Below, in pieces: positions 1 to 6,935 of a stretch of DNA of 11,867 nucleotides. The DNA is from Candidatus Hodarchaeota archaeon (GTDB taxonomy: Archaea > Asgardarchaeota > Heimdallarchaeia > Hodarchaeales > YT1-057): positions 1-11,867 of the forward strand of contig JAEOTI010000254.1 in the NCBI GenBank assembly GCA_016839955.1. Direction: 5' to 3'. Each line of letters opens with the position of its first letter. The stretch's first letter is position 1. The position numbers and the translations under genes are program-made. The notes under the pieces are model-generated. The model was given only the letters and a program-made list of their open reading frames with translations. It was not told the origin of the DNA and made no database searches.

Positions 1-1154
1 AATTTCGTAGTCTTGTCTATTTTAAGTCCATATTGTTCAGCAATATTAGTTGAAAAGCTTGGAGGAAGTACTGCTGCTGAGAGTATAACTTTATCTGCGT
101 TTAGATCATCAAGTGATTGGGTTAATGTATTTTCTACACTAACTGAAAGGGCATCACCTTCATTTTCCTCTATTAAAGCGGTAGAACATCGAATGAATTT
201 AACACCATTTAACCGAGCATCTCGATATATCAATTCAGATAAACCAAGAGTTCTGATATCTTGATGTATAATTGTGACATCCGTATTTCCTGATTCAATT
301 AGTGATGTCGCTTCAGAGATCGCTGTTGTACAACAGTATGCTGAGCAGTACCAACGACCTCCTTCTTCCTTACTTCCGTAACACTGAGAAATAATAATTC
401 TCTCGTTTGTTGGGGGATTTATTTGTCGAAACTGTTTCCAGGTTAGAATTTGAGGGTGTTTAATTTCTTGGTGAGGGAGTTCTTCATAATCTCCTGAAAA
501 AACTACAATTGGAGCTTTAATTATTTGCTTATTATCAATTTTAAGTTCGAAGCTACCGATATATCCTTCTAATTCCGCAGTTTGAACATTTTCATAAATA
601 CTACAGCTCTCACGAACAGATTTCACCATCGACTTGAGTTCTTGTTTTGCTTCTTCAAAATTTGGAACCATATATACAAAATCTGTATCATCGATTGCCT
701 TTGGGGTAACAAGAGAAACTTTAATGCCTAATTTTGATAAATGATGAGCTGTTGTTAAACCTGAAATTCCTCCCCCAATTATAAGACAACTCTCAGACAG
801 TGGAATTGTTAGTTTTTCAATAGGTTGAGATTTTTCTAAATTGTGAACCGCACCAGAAATTAATGCAAGAATTGCAGATGTTATTTCTTCTTCTTTTGCA
901 TCACATTCTACAAGATATTTCATATCAATAAACGCGGGTTGTTTGTTTCTGTCATGAAAAAGAGGATAGAGATAATTCTGTGAACATGCACAAACAATCG
1001 CATTATCATCTAATTCTTGAACTTGATGACAAAGATCTTTTAGAACTATAACGTTTGAAATTCCTGCTATTTCTTTAATAGATTTAGAAAGCCCTTCGGT
1101 GTCAATTTTACTGGAGAGTGTTTCACCACAGGTACAAAGATAGACAGATACCAT
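1..1154 (-). CDS. Divergent HdrA-like protein, C-terminus beyond the window
   Basis: The reading frame is open from the ATG at 1154 to the window edge (384 codons visible). A GGAGGT ribosome binding site sits 7 bases upstream, and the gene starts 16 bases after the preceding hdrA-like gene. Residues 1-110 match the HdrA N-terminal domain, with CTCG at 7-10, Cys42 and an ACSQ segment around Cys57 (HdrA has CHCG and ACSP). A Rossmann motif GGGISG lies at 127-132. The HdrA core cluster motif C-x11-C-x3-CC is intact at Cys258, 270, 274 and 275, followed by the family's QDIRTLG stretch near 298. It lacks the inserted double ferredoxin domain and the DCxxC motif of canonical HdrA. The acidic residue ending the second Rossmann strand is also missing (LVTP instead of LVEK), so FAD binding is doubtful. 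Role inferred: a third HdrA-type electron-transfer subunit of the Hdr complex encoded here. Family assignment is firm; function is not. Confidence 0.85.
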   Translation of the reverse strand, partial: MVSVYLCTCGETLSSKIDTEGLSKSIKEIAGISNVIVLKDLCHQVQELDDNAIVCACSQNYLYPLFHDRNKQPAFIDMKYLVECDAKEEEITSAILALISGAVHNLEKSQPIEKLTIPLSESCLIIGGGISGLTTAHHLSKLGIKVSLVTPKAIDDTDFVYMVPNFEEAKQELKSMVKSVRESCSIYENVQTAELEGYIGSFELKIDNKQIIKAPIVVFSGDYEELPHQEIKHPQILTWKQFRQINPPTNERIIISQCYGSKEEGGRWYCSAYCCTTAISEATSLIESGNTDVTIIHQDIRTLGLSELIYRDARLNGVKFIRCSTALIEENEGDALSVSVENTLTQSLDDLNADKVILSAAVLPPSFSTNIAEQYGLKIDKTTK

Positions 1155-1170
1155 CGTTACAACCTCCATA

Positions 1171-2352
1171 TTATTGAAGAGCCTCAATTATTTCTAATGC
1201 AGTGGCTTTGGCTTGGTTAGTTATCTGTGGAATGTTTAAAATAAGCTCTCCGACTCTAAATGCGTTTATTCCTTTCCAAACATCTTCCATAGGTTCAGTA
1301 GTGGCTAAATCAGTAGAAAGAACAACAATATCCGTTTCAATATTAATAACTTTTCCAATACGAGTATCTTCTAGAACAGCGTGCATTTTACCGCTTAGTT
1401 GCTTCTCAATAAATCCTGGTCTCCCTCTGATGAACTTTACACCTGCGTTTCGGGCATTTATGTAAAGTTCCTCTAAATTTCCCAAAGTACGAATATCCAT
1501 GAAGGCAACAGTTACGTCAACACCAAGTTCTTTGAGCTTAATTGCATGTTTCAAACTATACGAACAACAAATAGAGGAACAGATTTCAGTTGATCGAACA
1601 TCCCTGGATCCCGCACATAGAACTATAAGAGTACTCTCAACTTTTGTTCCAGTTGGGCTTAGGAAGTCTTTTACTTTCATTGTATCTAGTAAATTTGCGA
1701 GTTCTATTTGTGTAATTACTTCTTCATATTCTTCAAGACCGTAAGGGATGGTTGTAGGTCTATTTTCTGTGAAACCTGTTGCTAATACGACTGTATCGAA
1801 TTTATGTTCTTCTCGTTTTCCTTGGTCTTCTAAATTGAATGCATCAACCGCACAAGCCTCAAGACACTCACGTTTACACTTTTCTGGGTCACATTTAATA
1901 TCATCAACCCAATATGCTCTTGGTATTGCTTGAGGATGAGGAAACGAGATTGCTTTCAATGGACAAGCATCAACACAACGTCCACAAGCAATACATTTCG
2001 CTGGGTTAATTTTTCGGGGTGCCCATTCAATTGTTGCCAAAATATTACCATTTTGCTTTTTTACATCAGTTACTTTTGCAGGACATGCAATTGAAAGGTT
2101 AGATTCAAATTCTAGAGCTGCGCGGTATTGGCATTTTCGAACAGACTCTGCTGAAAAAGAATTCCCTAAAGGCTCATAACACAAAGCACAGTCATTTGTA
2201 GGAAAAACAAACCCCAGTTCCTTTAGTAATCCTCCAACTGAATTGCTTTTCTCAACTAAAGTAACCTTTATCCCAAAATCAACTAGTGATTGGGCTGTTG
2301 TCGTACCTGCAATTCCTCCCCCAATAACAAGAACTGAAGTATCTGGTTTCAA
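1171..2352 (-). CDS. Short HdrA-like (QmoA-like) flavo-iron-sulfur protein
   Basis: This 393-residue protein belongs to the HdrA family but lacks the N-terminal domain and the C-terminal double ferredoxin domain, giving a length and layout close to QmoA of sulfate reducers. FAD-binding features are present: GGGIAG at 11-16, LVEK ending at 35 and VGG at 39-41. DCALC (Cys55, Cys58) replaces the HdrA DCSAC motif. A ferredoxin motif lies at Cys120, 123, 126 and 130. A second group at Cys154, 159, 163 and 167 has unusual spacing. The core cluster motif C-x11-C-x3-CC is at Cys246, 258, 262 and 263. The segment that in HdrA precedes the last FAD contact is shortened, and the protein stops where the thioredoxin-reductase-like domain ends. 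The start is TTG, directly preceded by an in-frame TGA, with GGAAG 8 bases upstream. The gap to hdrB is 53 bases, so the genes are probably cotranscribed. Role inferred: an electron-transferring partner of HdrBC. Confidence 0.9.
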   Translation of the reverse strand: MKPDTSVLVIGGGIAGTTTAQSLVDFGIKVTLVEKSNSVGGLLKELGFVFPTNDCALCYEPLGNSFSAESVRKCQYRAALEFESNLSIACPAKVTDVKKQNGNILATIEWAPRKINPAKCIACGRCVDACPLKAISFPHPQAIPRAYWVDDIKCDPEKCKRECLEACAVDAFNLEDQGKREEHKFDTVVLATGFTENRPTTIPYGLEEYEEVITQIELANLLDTMKVKDFLSPTGTKVESTLIVLCAGSRDVRSTEICSSICCSYSLKHAIKLKELGVDVTVAFMDIRTLGNLEELYINARNAGVKFIRGRPGFIEKQLSGKMHAVLEDTRIGKVINIETDIVVLSTDLATTEPMEDVWKGINAFRVGELILNIPQITNQAKATALEIIEALQ

Positions 2353-2405
2353 TCAACCTACTTCCTTTGAAAAAGATAAAGCGTGTATTACGAGGAAGAA
2401 TGTTC

Positions 2406-3284
2406 TTAAGCTTCTGCCTTCTGAAGGAATTTCGGTTTAATCCTGTGTTGGTTAATTCCTAATTCTTTTTGATCTATTCCCATAGCGATTCCTAGTAATT
2501 CGGGGTAAAACATGACAGGTATGTTAAAATCTTTTCCTAAATCCTTTCTCATCAAAAGCTGTCCAACCTCATACTGCAAATAACAAGTAGGACAATATAA
2601 AATCATCATATCTGCTCCTGTGCCTTTAAGTGCTTCAAGTTTCTCAGCAGATGCTTTTAATGCGATGGAAGGATCGGCAGTCCGGCTACCAGCACCACAA
2701 CATAAACCCTTGTGAAGATAGGGGACAGACTCGATTCCAAGAGCGGATATAAGTTCATCGAGTGTGTTGGGTCTTTCAGGATCATCAACTTGAAGTATGT
2801 CAGCTGGACGAAGTAAGTGACAACCATAGTGTGCCCCAGCTTTTAATCCAGAGAAAACATCATTGACAAGTTTTTCTTTGATTTTAGGAATACCAATTTC
2901 GTTATAGAGTAACTGGTGAAGATGAATTACTTCTGAAGTTCCTTTGAACTCCTTATCTATCTGTTTTAAGTGTTCATTGACATTTTCGTTCAACTCAGGT
3001 TCATGAAGAAGCTCATGCCTTGCAACAGCAAGCGTTTCAAAGCAACCATTACAAATAGTAAGAATAGGAAGATTTTCCTCCTCAGCTAAAGCGAGGTTAC
3101 GTGCAGCTAGTGTTAACCATGTCTCTTTATTGAAGGAATGAATACCTGTTGGATCGGGACAACATCCAAAGGGGATCTCATCAACAAACTCGACTCCGAA
3201 TTGAGGAATTGTTTTACGAACAGCTAATTCAAAGAATGGTAAACGCCAGGGAATTGTACAGCCTAAAAATAAAGCATACTTCAT
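2406..3284 (-). CDS. hdrB: Heterodisulfide reductase subunit B
   Basis: HdrB is the catalytic subunit that reduces disulfides in methanogens (CoM-S-S-CoB) using two noncubane [4Fe-4S] clusters held by CCG domains. Both CCG domains are complete in this 292-residue protein. The first has Cys9, Cys41-Cys42, Cys78 and Cys81; the second has Cys155, Cys195-Cys196, Cys231 and Cys234. Length is normal for the family. The ATG overlaps the hdrC stop by four bases (ATGA), indicating translational coupling and a stable HdrC-HdrB pair. It should act in the cytoplasm, since no membrane segment is present. The natural substrate is unknown here: the window shows no methanogenesis gene, and in non-methanogens HdrBC-type proteins serve other disulfides or sulfur compounds. 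The neighbouring glutaredoxin-like protein is one possible partner. HdrD and GlpC-type fusions are excluded because HdrB and HdrC are separate proteins. Confidence 0.95.
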   Translation of the reverse strand: MKYALFLGCTIPWRLPFFELAVRKTIPQFGVEFVDEIPFGCCPDPTGIHSFNKETWLTLAARNLALAEEENLPILTICNGCFETLAVARHELLHEPELNENVNEHLKQIDKEFKGTSEVIHLHQLLYNEIGIPKIKEKLVNDVFSGLKAGAHYGCHLLRPADILQVDDPERPNTLDELISALGIESVPYLHKGLCCGAGSRTADPSIALKASAEKLEALKGTGADMMILYCPTCYLQYEVGQLLMRKDLGKDFNIPVMFYPELLGIAMGIDQKELGINQHRIKPKFLQKAEA

Positions 3285-3796
3285 ACAGCTTCAACCTCCT
3301 GTTTTGGTTGGGATGTTAGTTTCTCAAGAGCTTCTGTATAACCAGTAGCATCCAAGAGCTTTTTTATCTCATCTACTGGTGGTTCTGTCCATTTTGGTAA
3401 ACCCCATTTTTCTCGACGTTTTTCGACTGCTTTAGAAATTTGAGCGGTAATACCAGTTTCCATAATTGCTGTAGCTTCTGCTATTAAGGCGCTTGGAGCT
3501 TTTCCAATTTTTACAGCAAGATTCTTAATCTCTACAAGGATATGCATAAGGTCTACGCCTTGTGGGCATCTTGCAGAACAAGTTCCACAGAGACTACAAT
3601 ACCAGATATTACTATCTTCAGTTAATACTCCTTCATACTCCCCCAATAGTAACTTCTCAACGAGAAGGCGTGGATTTCGTGTTTGATCAACTCTAAAGAC
3701 TGGACACCCCGCTGAACATGTTCCACATTGATAACATAACCGTAATTTTATCGCTAATTCCTGTAATTCCGAAATCGCTTCCTCACTTTGGGACAT
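3281..3796 (-). CDS. hdrC: Heterodisulfide reductase subunit C
   Basis: HdrC is the small iron-sulfur subunit that passes electrons from HdrA to HdrB. The 171-residue protein carries two classical ferredoxin motifs of the Cx2Cx2Cx3CP type, at Cys21, 24, 27 and 31 and at Cys67, 70, 73 and 77. A helical tail follows, without transmembrane segments, so this is the soluble form and not the membrane HdrE/QmoC-linked type. The start is ATG with GGAG 9 bases upstream. Its stop overlaps the hdrB start by four bases. It lies 222 bases after the glutaredoxin-like gene, and that gap contains a possible small ORF. The gap could hold a second promoter, but I see no convincing TATA box there. Confidence 0.95.
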   Translation of the reverse strand: MSQSEEAISELQELAIKLRLCYQCGTCSAGCPVFRVDQTRNPRLLVEKLLLGEYEGVLTEDSNIWYCSLCGTCSARCPQGVDLMHILVEIKNLAVKIGKAPSALIAEATAIMETGITAQISKAVEKRREKWGLPKWTEPPVDEIKKLLDATGYTEALEKLTSQPKQEVEAV

Positions 3797-3859
3797 AGAT
3801 TATTTCTCCAATAGATTCAGTCAAGTTAATTTTTATCAAAATTGCATGTCTGAGGTCTT

Positions 3860-3967
3860 TTAACTAATCTCAGCAATCGGAAATTGACGACTCATAAAAA
3901 CTCTACCATCCGTCATGTGGTCAATTTGGTACCACATGACCCATTTGAATTTAGGTTTATCGTTCAT
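3860..3967 (-). CDS. Possible 35-residue small protein inside the hdr operon
   Basis: A short frame runs from ATG at 3967 to TAA at 3860, in the gap between the glutaredoxin-like gene (51 bases upstream) and hdrC (63 bases downstream), on the operon strand. The predicted peptide begins MNDKPKFKWVMWYQIDHM and ends PIAEIS. Its composition is mixed and protein-like, with two tryptophans and four methionines, unlike the Lys/Asn/Ile-rich output of random AT-rich DNA. There is no clear ribosome binding site: only GAG directly abuts the ATG, so translation would depend on coupling or readthrough from upstream. A perfect 10-base inverted repeat (3912-3940) lies inside the frame and offers a competing, regulatory explanation for the region. 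I recognise no family. Confidence 0.4.
   Translation of the reverse strand: MNDKPKFKWVMWYQIDHMTDGRVFMSRQFPIAEIS
3912..3940. repeat. Perfect 10-bp inverted repeat, possible operator or RNA hairpin
   Basis: The arms GTCATGTGGT (3912-3921) and ACCACATGAC (3931-3940) are exact reverse complements separated by 9 bases. The element lies between the glutaredoxin-like gene and hdrC, inside the possible 35-codon ORF. It could be a binding site for a dimeric regulator, or an RNA hairpin that sets HdrC/HdrB levels relative to the upstream genes. No T-run follows on the transcribed strand, so a terminator role is not supported. Confidence 0.6.
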
Positions 3968-4018
3968 CTCGATACATAAATTACTGATTTTTTTCTAAAA
4001 TCTCAGTAAATTAACAAT

Positions 4019-4795
4019 TTATAATTGTTCTATTTCGTCTAAAATTAGTGAAAGATCCAAGGGACGTTGGGTAATGTTTAGAAAATTATCCAATTGCATA
4101 GCACACTCCCAAGCTGTTATAAAGGTCGAAATTATTTCCATTTTTGGTAAAGAAACATTTGACGTAATTGACCAAGTCCCATAGATTATATCACCTAACA
4201 ATTTTGCTTTCATGAATCCTCCATCATTTCCTATAAACCAACTATTTAGTGTTTGAATATGCCCTATTTGGGCATTTTCATGATTTAATAACTCTTGGAA
4301 AGCTGGACGGTCATCAATTCGAATATTTTCAAAGTCGCTCAAGAAAAAAATGAGTGAAGTTGAGACTATTTGCCAAAACTGGTTAGGAATTTGATGTGGC
4401 ACATTAGAAATAATGAATGAAGCTGTTCCCGGGGAACCAGCTTCAAAAATACGGTTAATAAGATGTTTCATCAATCCTGAATATGCTTCAAAGCAAGAAA
4501 AGGTATGTACTCGTGAAGCCTTACTTTCATAGGTTTGCCCTAAAACTAGGGGCCAAATTTCTTCTATTTCAGGGATTCCTGGTAGTAAAACATCTCCTAT
4601 TAAGACACTAGGTATTGTAATTTTGCCATATACGTCAAGATAAGGAGAAAGATCTTCTTGAGTCGAATCAAGTGGACTGACTATAACATTCTTTTGTTCA
4701 ACAATAGGTTGTAGACGATCGAGGAGTTCAGAACACCATAAGCAATTAGGTTTGGTGAATACCGTGATCTTCAGAGTTTCCAAACCTAGCTCCAT
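4019..4795 (-). CDS. Glutaredoxin/thioredoxin-like protein with unknown C-terminal domain
   Basis: Residues 8-85 form a glutaredoxin-like thioredoxin fold: strand KITVFTKPN, redox motif CLWC (Cys18, Cys21) and the cis-proline motif TIPSV (Pro62). The motif differs from the usual CPYC of glutaredoxins. Residues 95-258 are a soluble, mostly helical region that I do not recognise, with isolated Cys101 and Cys231. The gene sits 32 bases after hdrA and ahead of hdrC and hdrB, so a role in thiol-disulfide exchange with the Hdr complex is a reasonable inference, not shown. Start choice: the ATG at 4795 has no good ribosome binding site. A TTG at 4783 (codon 5) has GGAG 6 bases upstream and would begin right at the first strand, so it may be the true start. 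No signal peptide; cytoplasmic. Confidence 0.75.
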   Translation of the reverse strand: MELGLETLKITVFTKPNCLWCSELLDRLQPIVEQKNVIVSPLDSTQEDLSPYLDVYGKITIPSVLIGDVLLPGIPEIEEIWPLVLGQTYESKASRVHTFSCFEAYSGLMKHLINRIFEAGSPGTASFIISNVPHQIPNQFWQIVSTSLIFFLSDFENIRIDDRPAFQELLNHENAQIGHIQTLNSWFIGNDGGFMKAKLLGDIIYGTWSITSNVSLPKMEIISTFITAWECAMQLDNFLNITQRPLDLSLILDEIEQL

Positions 4796-4827
4796 CCTAT
4801 AAGATTCTGTGGATTGATAATGTGTAA

Positions 4828-6804
4828 CTAAGTCGCTAATTTCTCTTTTACAGATCGAGATTCTTCAAGGATTCCGTCAATCTGAGACAATAGTTGGTCA
4901 TCTGTAAAGTGAAGTAGATCTATTGCTCCAGTTGGACATCCTGCGGCACAAGATCCGCAGCCATGACAGAGAGCTTCATTTACTTCTGCTATCTTGGCTC
5001 CAAGGGATAATGCGTTGTATGGGCAAAGCCTTGTACAGATTCCACAGGAGATGCATAAATTTTCATCGATTATAGGAATGAAAGGTTCAATTTCGGCTTT
5101 TCCTTGAACTAATAGCATGGCTGCACTTGACGCAGCAGCTTTAGCTTGAGCAACCACATCGGGAATATCTTTCGGCCCTTGAGCCATACCACAAATAAAG
5201 ACACCCCTAGTCGCTGTGTCCACTGGAGCAAGCTTTGGGTGAGATTCAAGAAAGAAACCGTCAGAACTTAAGGAAATTCCAACTTTCATCGCTAGGTCAA
5301 GAGTATCACTATTTGGTTCTACGCCAGTCGATAGAACTACCATATCATACTCTAAAGTTAGAATTTCTCCAAGTAGGGTGTCTTCTGCCCGAACTATCAG
5401 ATTGTCTCGTTCAGGGTTCTCATTAATCTCAGCAACTCGACCCCGAATTAACCGAACTCCATATTCTCGCTGTGCGATCTCATAAAATTCTTCGTAACCT
5501 TTTCCAAATGCTCTGATGTCCATATAATAAATATGAACTTGCATATCAGGATATTTCTCCCTTAACATCCTAGCATGCTTTAGAGCATACATACAACATA
5601 CTCGACTACACCAGGGATTACGTTCTACATCCCTACTTCCAACACATTGTAAGAATGCAATTGATTTTGGTTTCTTGCCATCCGCTCGAATAACTTGCCC
5701 TTCAGTTGGTCCAGCAGCGTTCAACAATCTTTCCATATCTAGGCCAGTTAATACGTGTGGACTTTTTCCATATTTCCAAAGTAGGTCATTGGAAGGATCA
5801 TATTGTTGAAAACCAGAGGCTACTATAATTAAACCCGGATTTATTTCAATTATTTTCTCTTCATCATCAAAGTTTAACGCTTCTGGCTTACAAGCTTCCG
5901 CACACTTTTTACATTTAATACATTGGTCTATATCTATTATATACTTATTCGGGATCGCTTGAGGGAATGGAATGTAAATAGCTTTTCGTGGTGCAAGTCC
6001 CATGTCAAATTCATTTGGAACAGTAACAGGACATACGTCCACACAATCTCCACAGGCATTACATTTCTCTTTATCCACATACCAGGGATTTTGACGAATT
6101 TTAACCTTAAAATTGCCTACATATCCTTCAACTTCGAGTACTTCGGAATTTGTAATCAGTTCAAGACTTTCTGCCCAGCTGATATCGCTCATTTTAGGAG
6201 TGAGAATACACGCACTACAATCCATGGTTGGAAAGGTTTTGTCGAGACGAGCCATGTTGCCGCCTATGGAAGGTGTTTTTTCTACTAACCAAACTTTGAA
6301 TCCTTCTTCAGCAAGGTCAAGAGCAGCAGAAATACCGGCAATGCCTGCACCAATAATTAGAACAGATTGGGCTACAGGAACATGGTTTACTTCTAATGGT
6401 TGTAATTTTGCTGCTTTACCAACAGCCATTCGAATAAGATCCTTTGCTTTCTCTGTGGCTATCTCAGGTTCTTTCATATGTACCCATGAGTCATGTTCAC
6501 GAATGTTAGCCATTTCTACAAGGAATGGATTAACACCAGCTGCAGCAAGAGTTTTTCGAAAAGTTTTTTCATGAAGACGAGGAGAACAAGCTGCAACTAC
6601 AACAGCATCGAGATTTTCCTCTGCAAGACTTTCACGAATGAGATTTTGACCTACCTCACTACACATGTAAGCATAGTTTTTTGCTACTACGTTAGGTAAA
6701 GTATTCGCGTAGCGAACAACCTCATCAATATCTACAACACCTGCAATGTTTGTTCCACAATGGCAAGTAAAAACTCCAACTCGTCTGGCATGACCATGTG
6801 TCAT
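4828..6804 (-). CDS. hdrA: Heterodisulfide reductase subunit A, full length
   Basis: HdrA is the flavin subunit where electron bifurcation takes place in Hdr complexes, coupling ferredoxin reduction to disulfide reduction. This 658-residue protein has every expected part: N-terminal domain with CHCG (Cys14, Cys16), Cys48 and ACSP (Cys73); FAD Rossmann motif GAGIAG at 152-157 with LVEK and IGG; DCSAC at Cys196 and Cys199; inserted ferredoxins at Cys248/251/254/258 and Cys295/298/301/305; core cluster C-x11-C-x3-CC at Cys387, 399, 403 and 404; a GMAQGPKDIP stretch near 539; and C-terminal ferredoxins at Cys584/587/590/594 and Cys613/616/619/623. No MvhD domain is fused and no selenocysteine is apparent. 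I chose ATG at 6804; an in-frame TTG at 6822 would add six residues, and neither has a clear ribosome binding site. A TATA box lies upstream at about 6861-6869. It is the first gene of the hdr operon. Confidence 0.95.
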   Translation of the reverse strand: MTHGHARRVGVFTCHCGTNIAGVVDIDEVVRYANTLPNVVAKNYAYMCSEVGQNLIRESLAEENLDAVVVAACSPRLHEKTFRKTLAAAGVNPFLVEMANIREHDSWVHMKEPEIATEKAKDLIRMAVGKAAKLQPLEVNHVPVAQSVLIIGAGIAGISAALDLAEEGFKVWLVEKTPSIGGNMARLDKTFPTMDCSACILTPKMSDISWAESLELITNSEVLEVEGYVGNFKVKIRQNPWYVDKEKCNACGDCVDVCPVTVPNEFDMGLAPRKAIYIPFPQAIPNKYIIDIDQCIKCKKCAEACKPEALNFDDEEKIIEINPGLIIVASGFQQYDPSNDLLWKYGKSPHVLTGLDMERLLNAAGPTEGQVIRADGKKPKSIAFLQCVGSRDVERNPWCSRVCCMYALKHARMLREKYPDMQVHIYYMDIRAFGKGYEEFYEIAQREYGVRLIRGRVAEINENPERDNLIVRAEDTLLGEILTLEYDMVVLSTGVEPNSDTLDLAMKVGISLSSDGFFLESHPKLAPVDTATRGVFICGMAQGPKDIPDVVAQAKAAASSAAMLLVQGKAEIEPFIPIIDENLCISCGICTRLCPYNALSLGAKIAEVNEALCHGCGSCAAGCPTGAIDLLHFTDDQLLSQIDGILEESRSVKEKLAT

Positions 6805-6860
6805 CGTTAAAACCACAATCAAGCAATTAATGTGAATCGAAGAAATAAGAATTATAGAAT

Positions 6861-6869
6861 TATATAAAC
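6861..6869 (-). promoter_or_regulatory. Probable TATA box of the hdr operon
   Basis: Read on the minus strand the bases are GTTTATATA, close to the archaeal TATA consensus. Transcription would start about 25 bases downstream, near 6838-6842, giving a leader of roughly 36 bases to the hdrA ATG at 6804. It is the best such match in the 113-base gap between hdrA and the membrane protein gene. This is a consensus match only. Confidence 0.5.
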
Positions 6870-6894
6870 TGATACATCTTCGCTTTAATTAAAT

Positions 6895-6914
6895 CCAAAA
6901 CGGTGACTTTTTGG
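6895..6914. repeat. Short inverted repeat between membrane protein gene and hdr promoter
   Basis: The arms CCAAAA (6895-6900) and TTTTGG (6909-6914) enclose 8 bases, about 20 bases past the stop of the membrane protein gene and 26 bases upstream of the hdr TATA box. On the minus strand it is followed by ATTTAATT. It may end the upstream transcript or serve as an operator for the hdr promoter. The overlapping 9-mer TTTGGTACC (6910-6918) also occurs in the inverted repeat before hdrC. Confidence 0.3.
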
Positions 6915-6935
6915 TACCGACTCTAAGAAAATAGG

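Noticed and set aside
13..264. Plus-strand open frame of 83 codons
   Set aside because: It lies entirely opposite the divergent HdrA-like gene, whose translation matches a known family with conserved cysteines. The plus-strand product resembles nothing.
3912..3940. Intrinsic terminator after the glutaredoxin-like gene
   Set aside because: The hairpin is perfect but no T-run follows it on the transcribed strand, and the hdr genes on both sides belong together functionally.
5923..6574. Overlapping plus-strand frames of 121 and 153 codons opposite hdrA
   Set aside because: They are shadows of the canonical hdrA reading frame. Codon constraints on the opposite strand explain their length.
2406..6804. 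Methanogen identity based on hdrABC
   Set aside because: Hdr genes also occur widely in non-methanogenic archaea and in bacteria. No mcr, mvh, mtr or other methanogenesis gene is in the window, so the substrate is left open.
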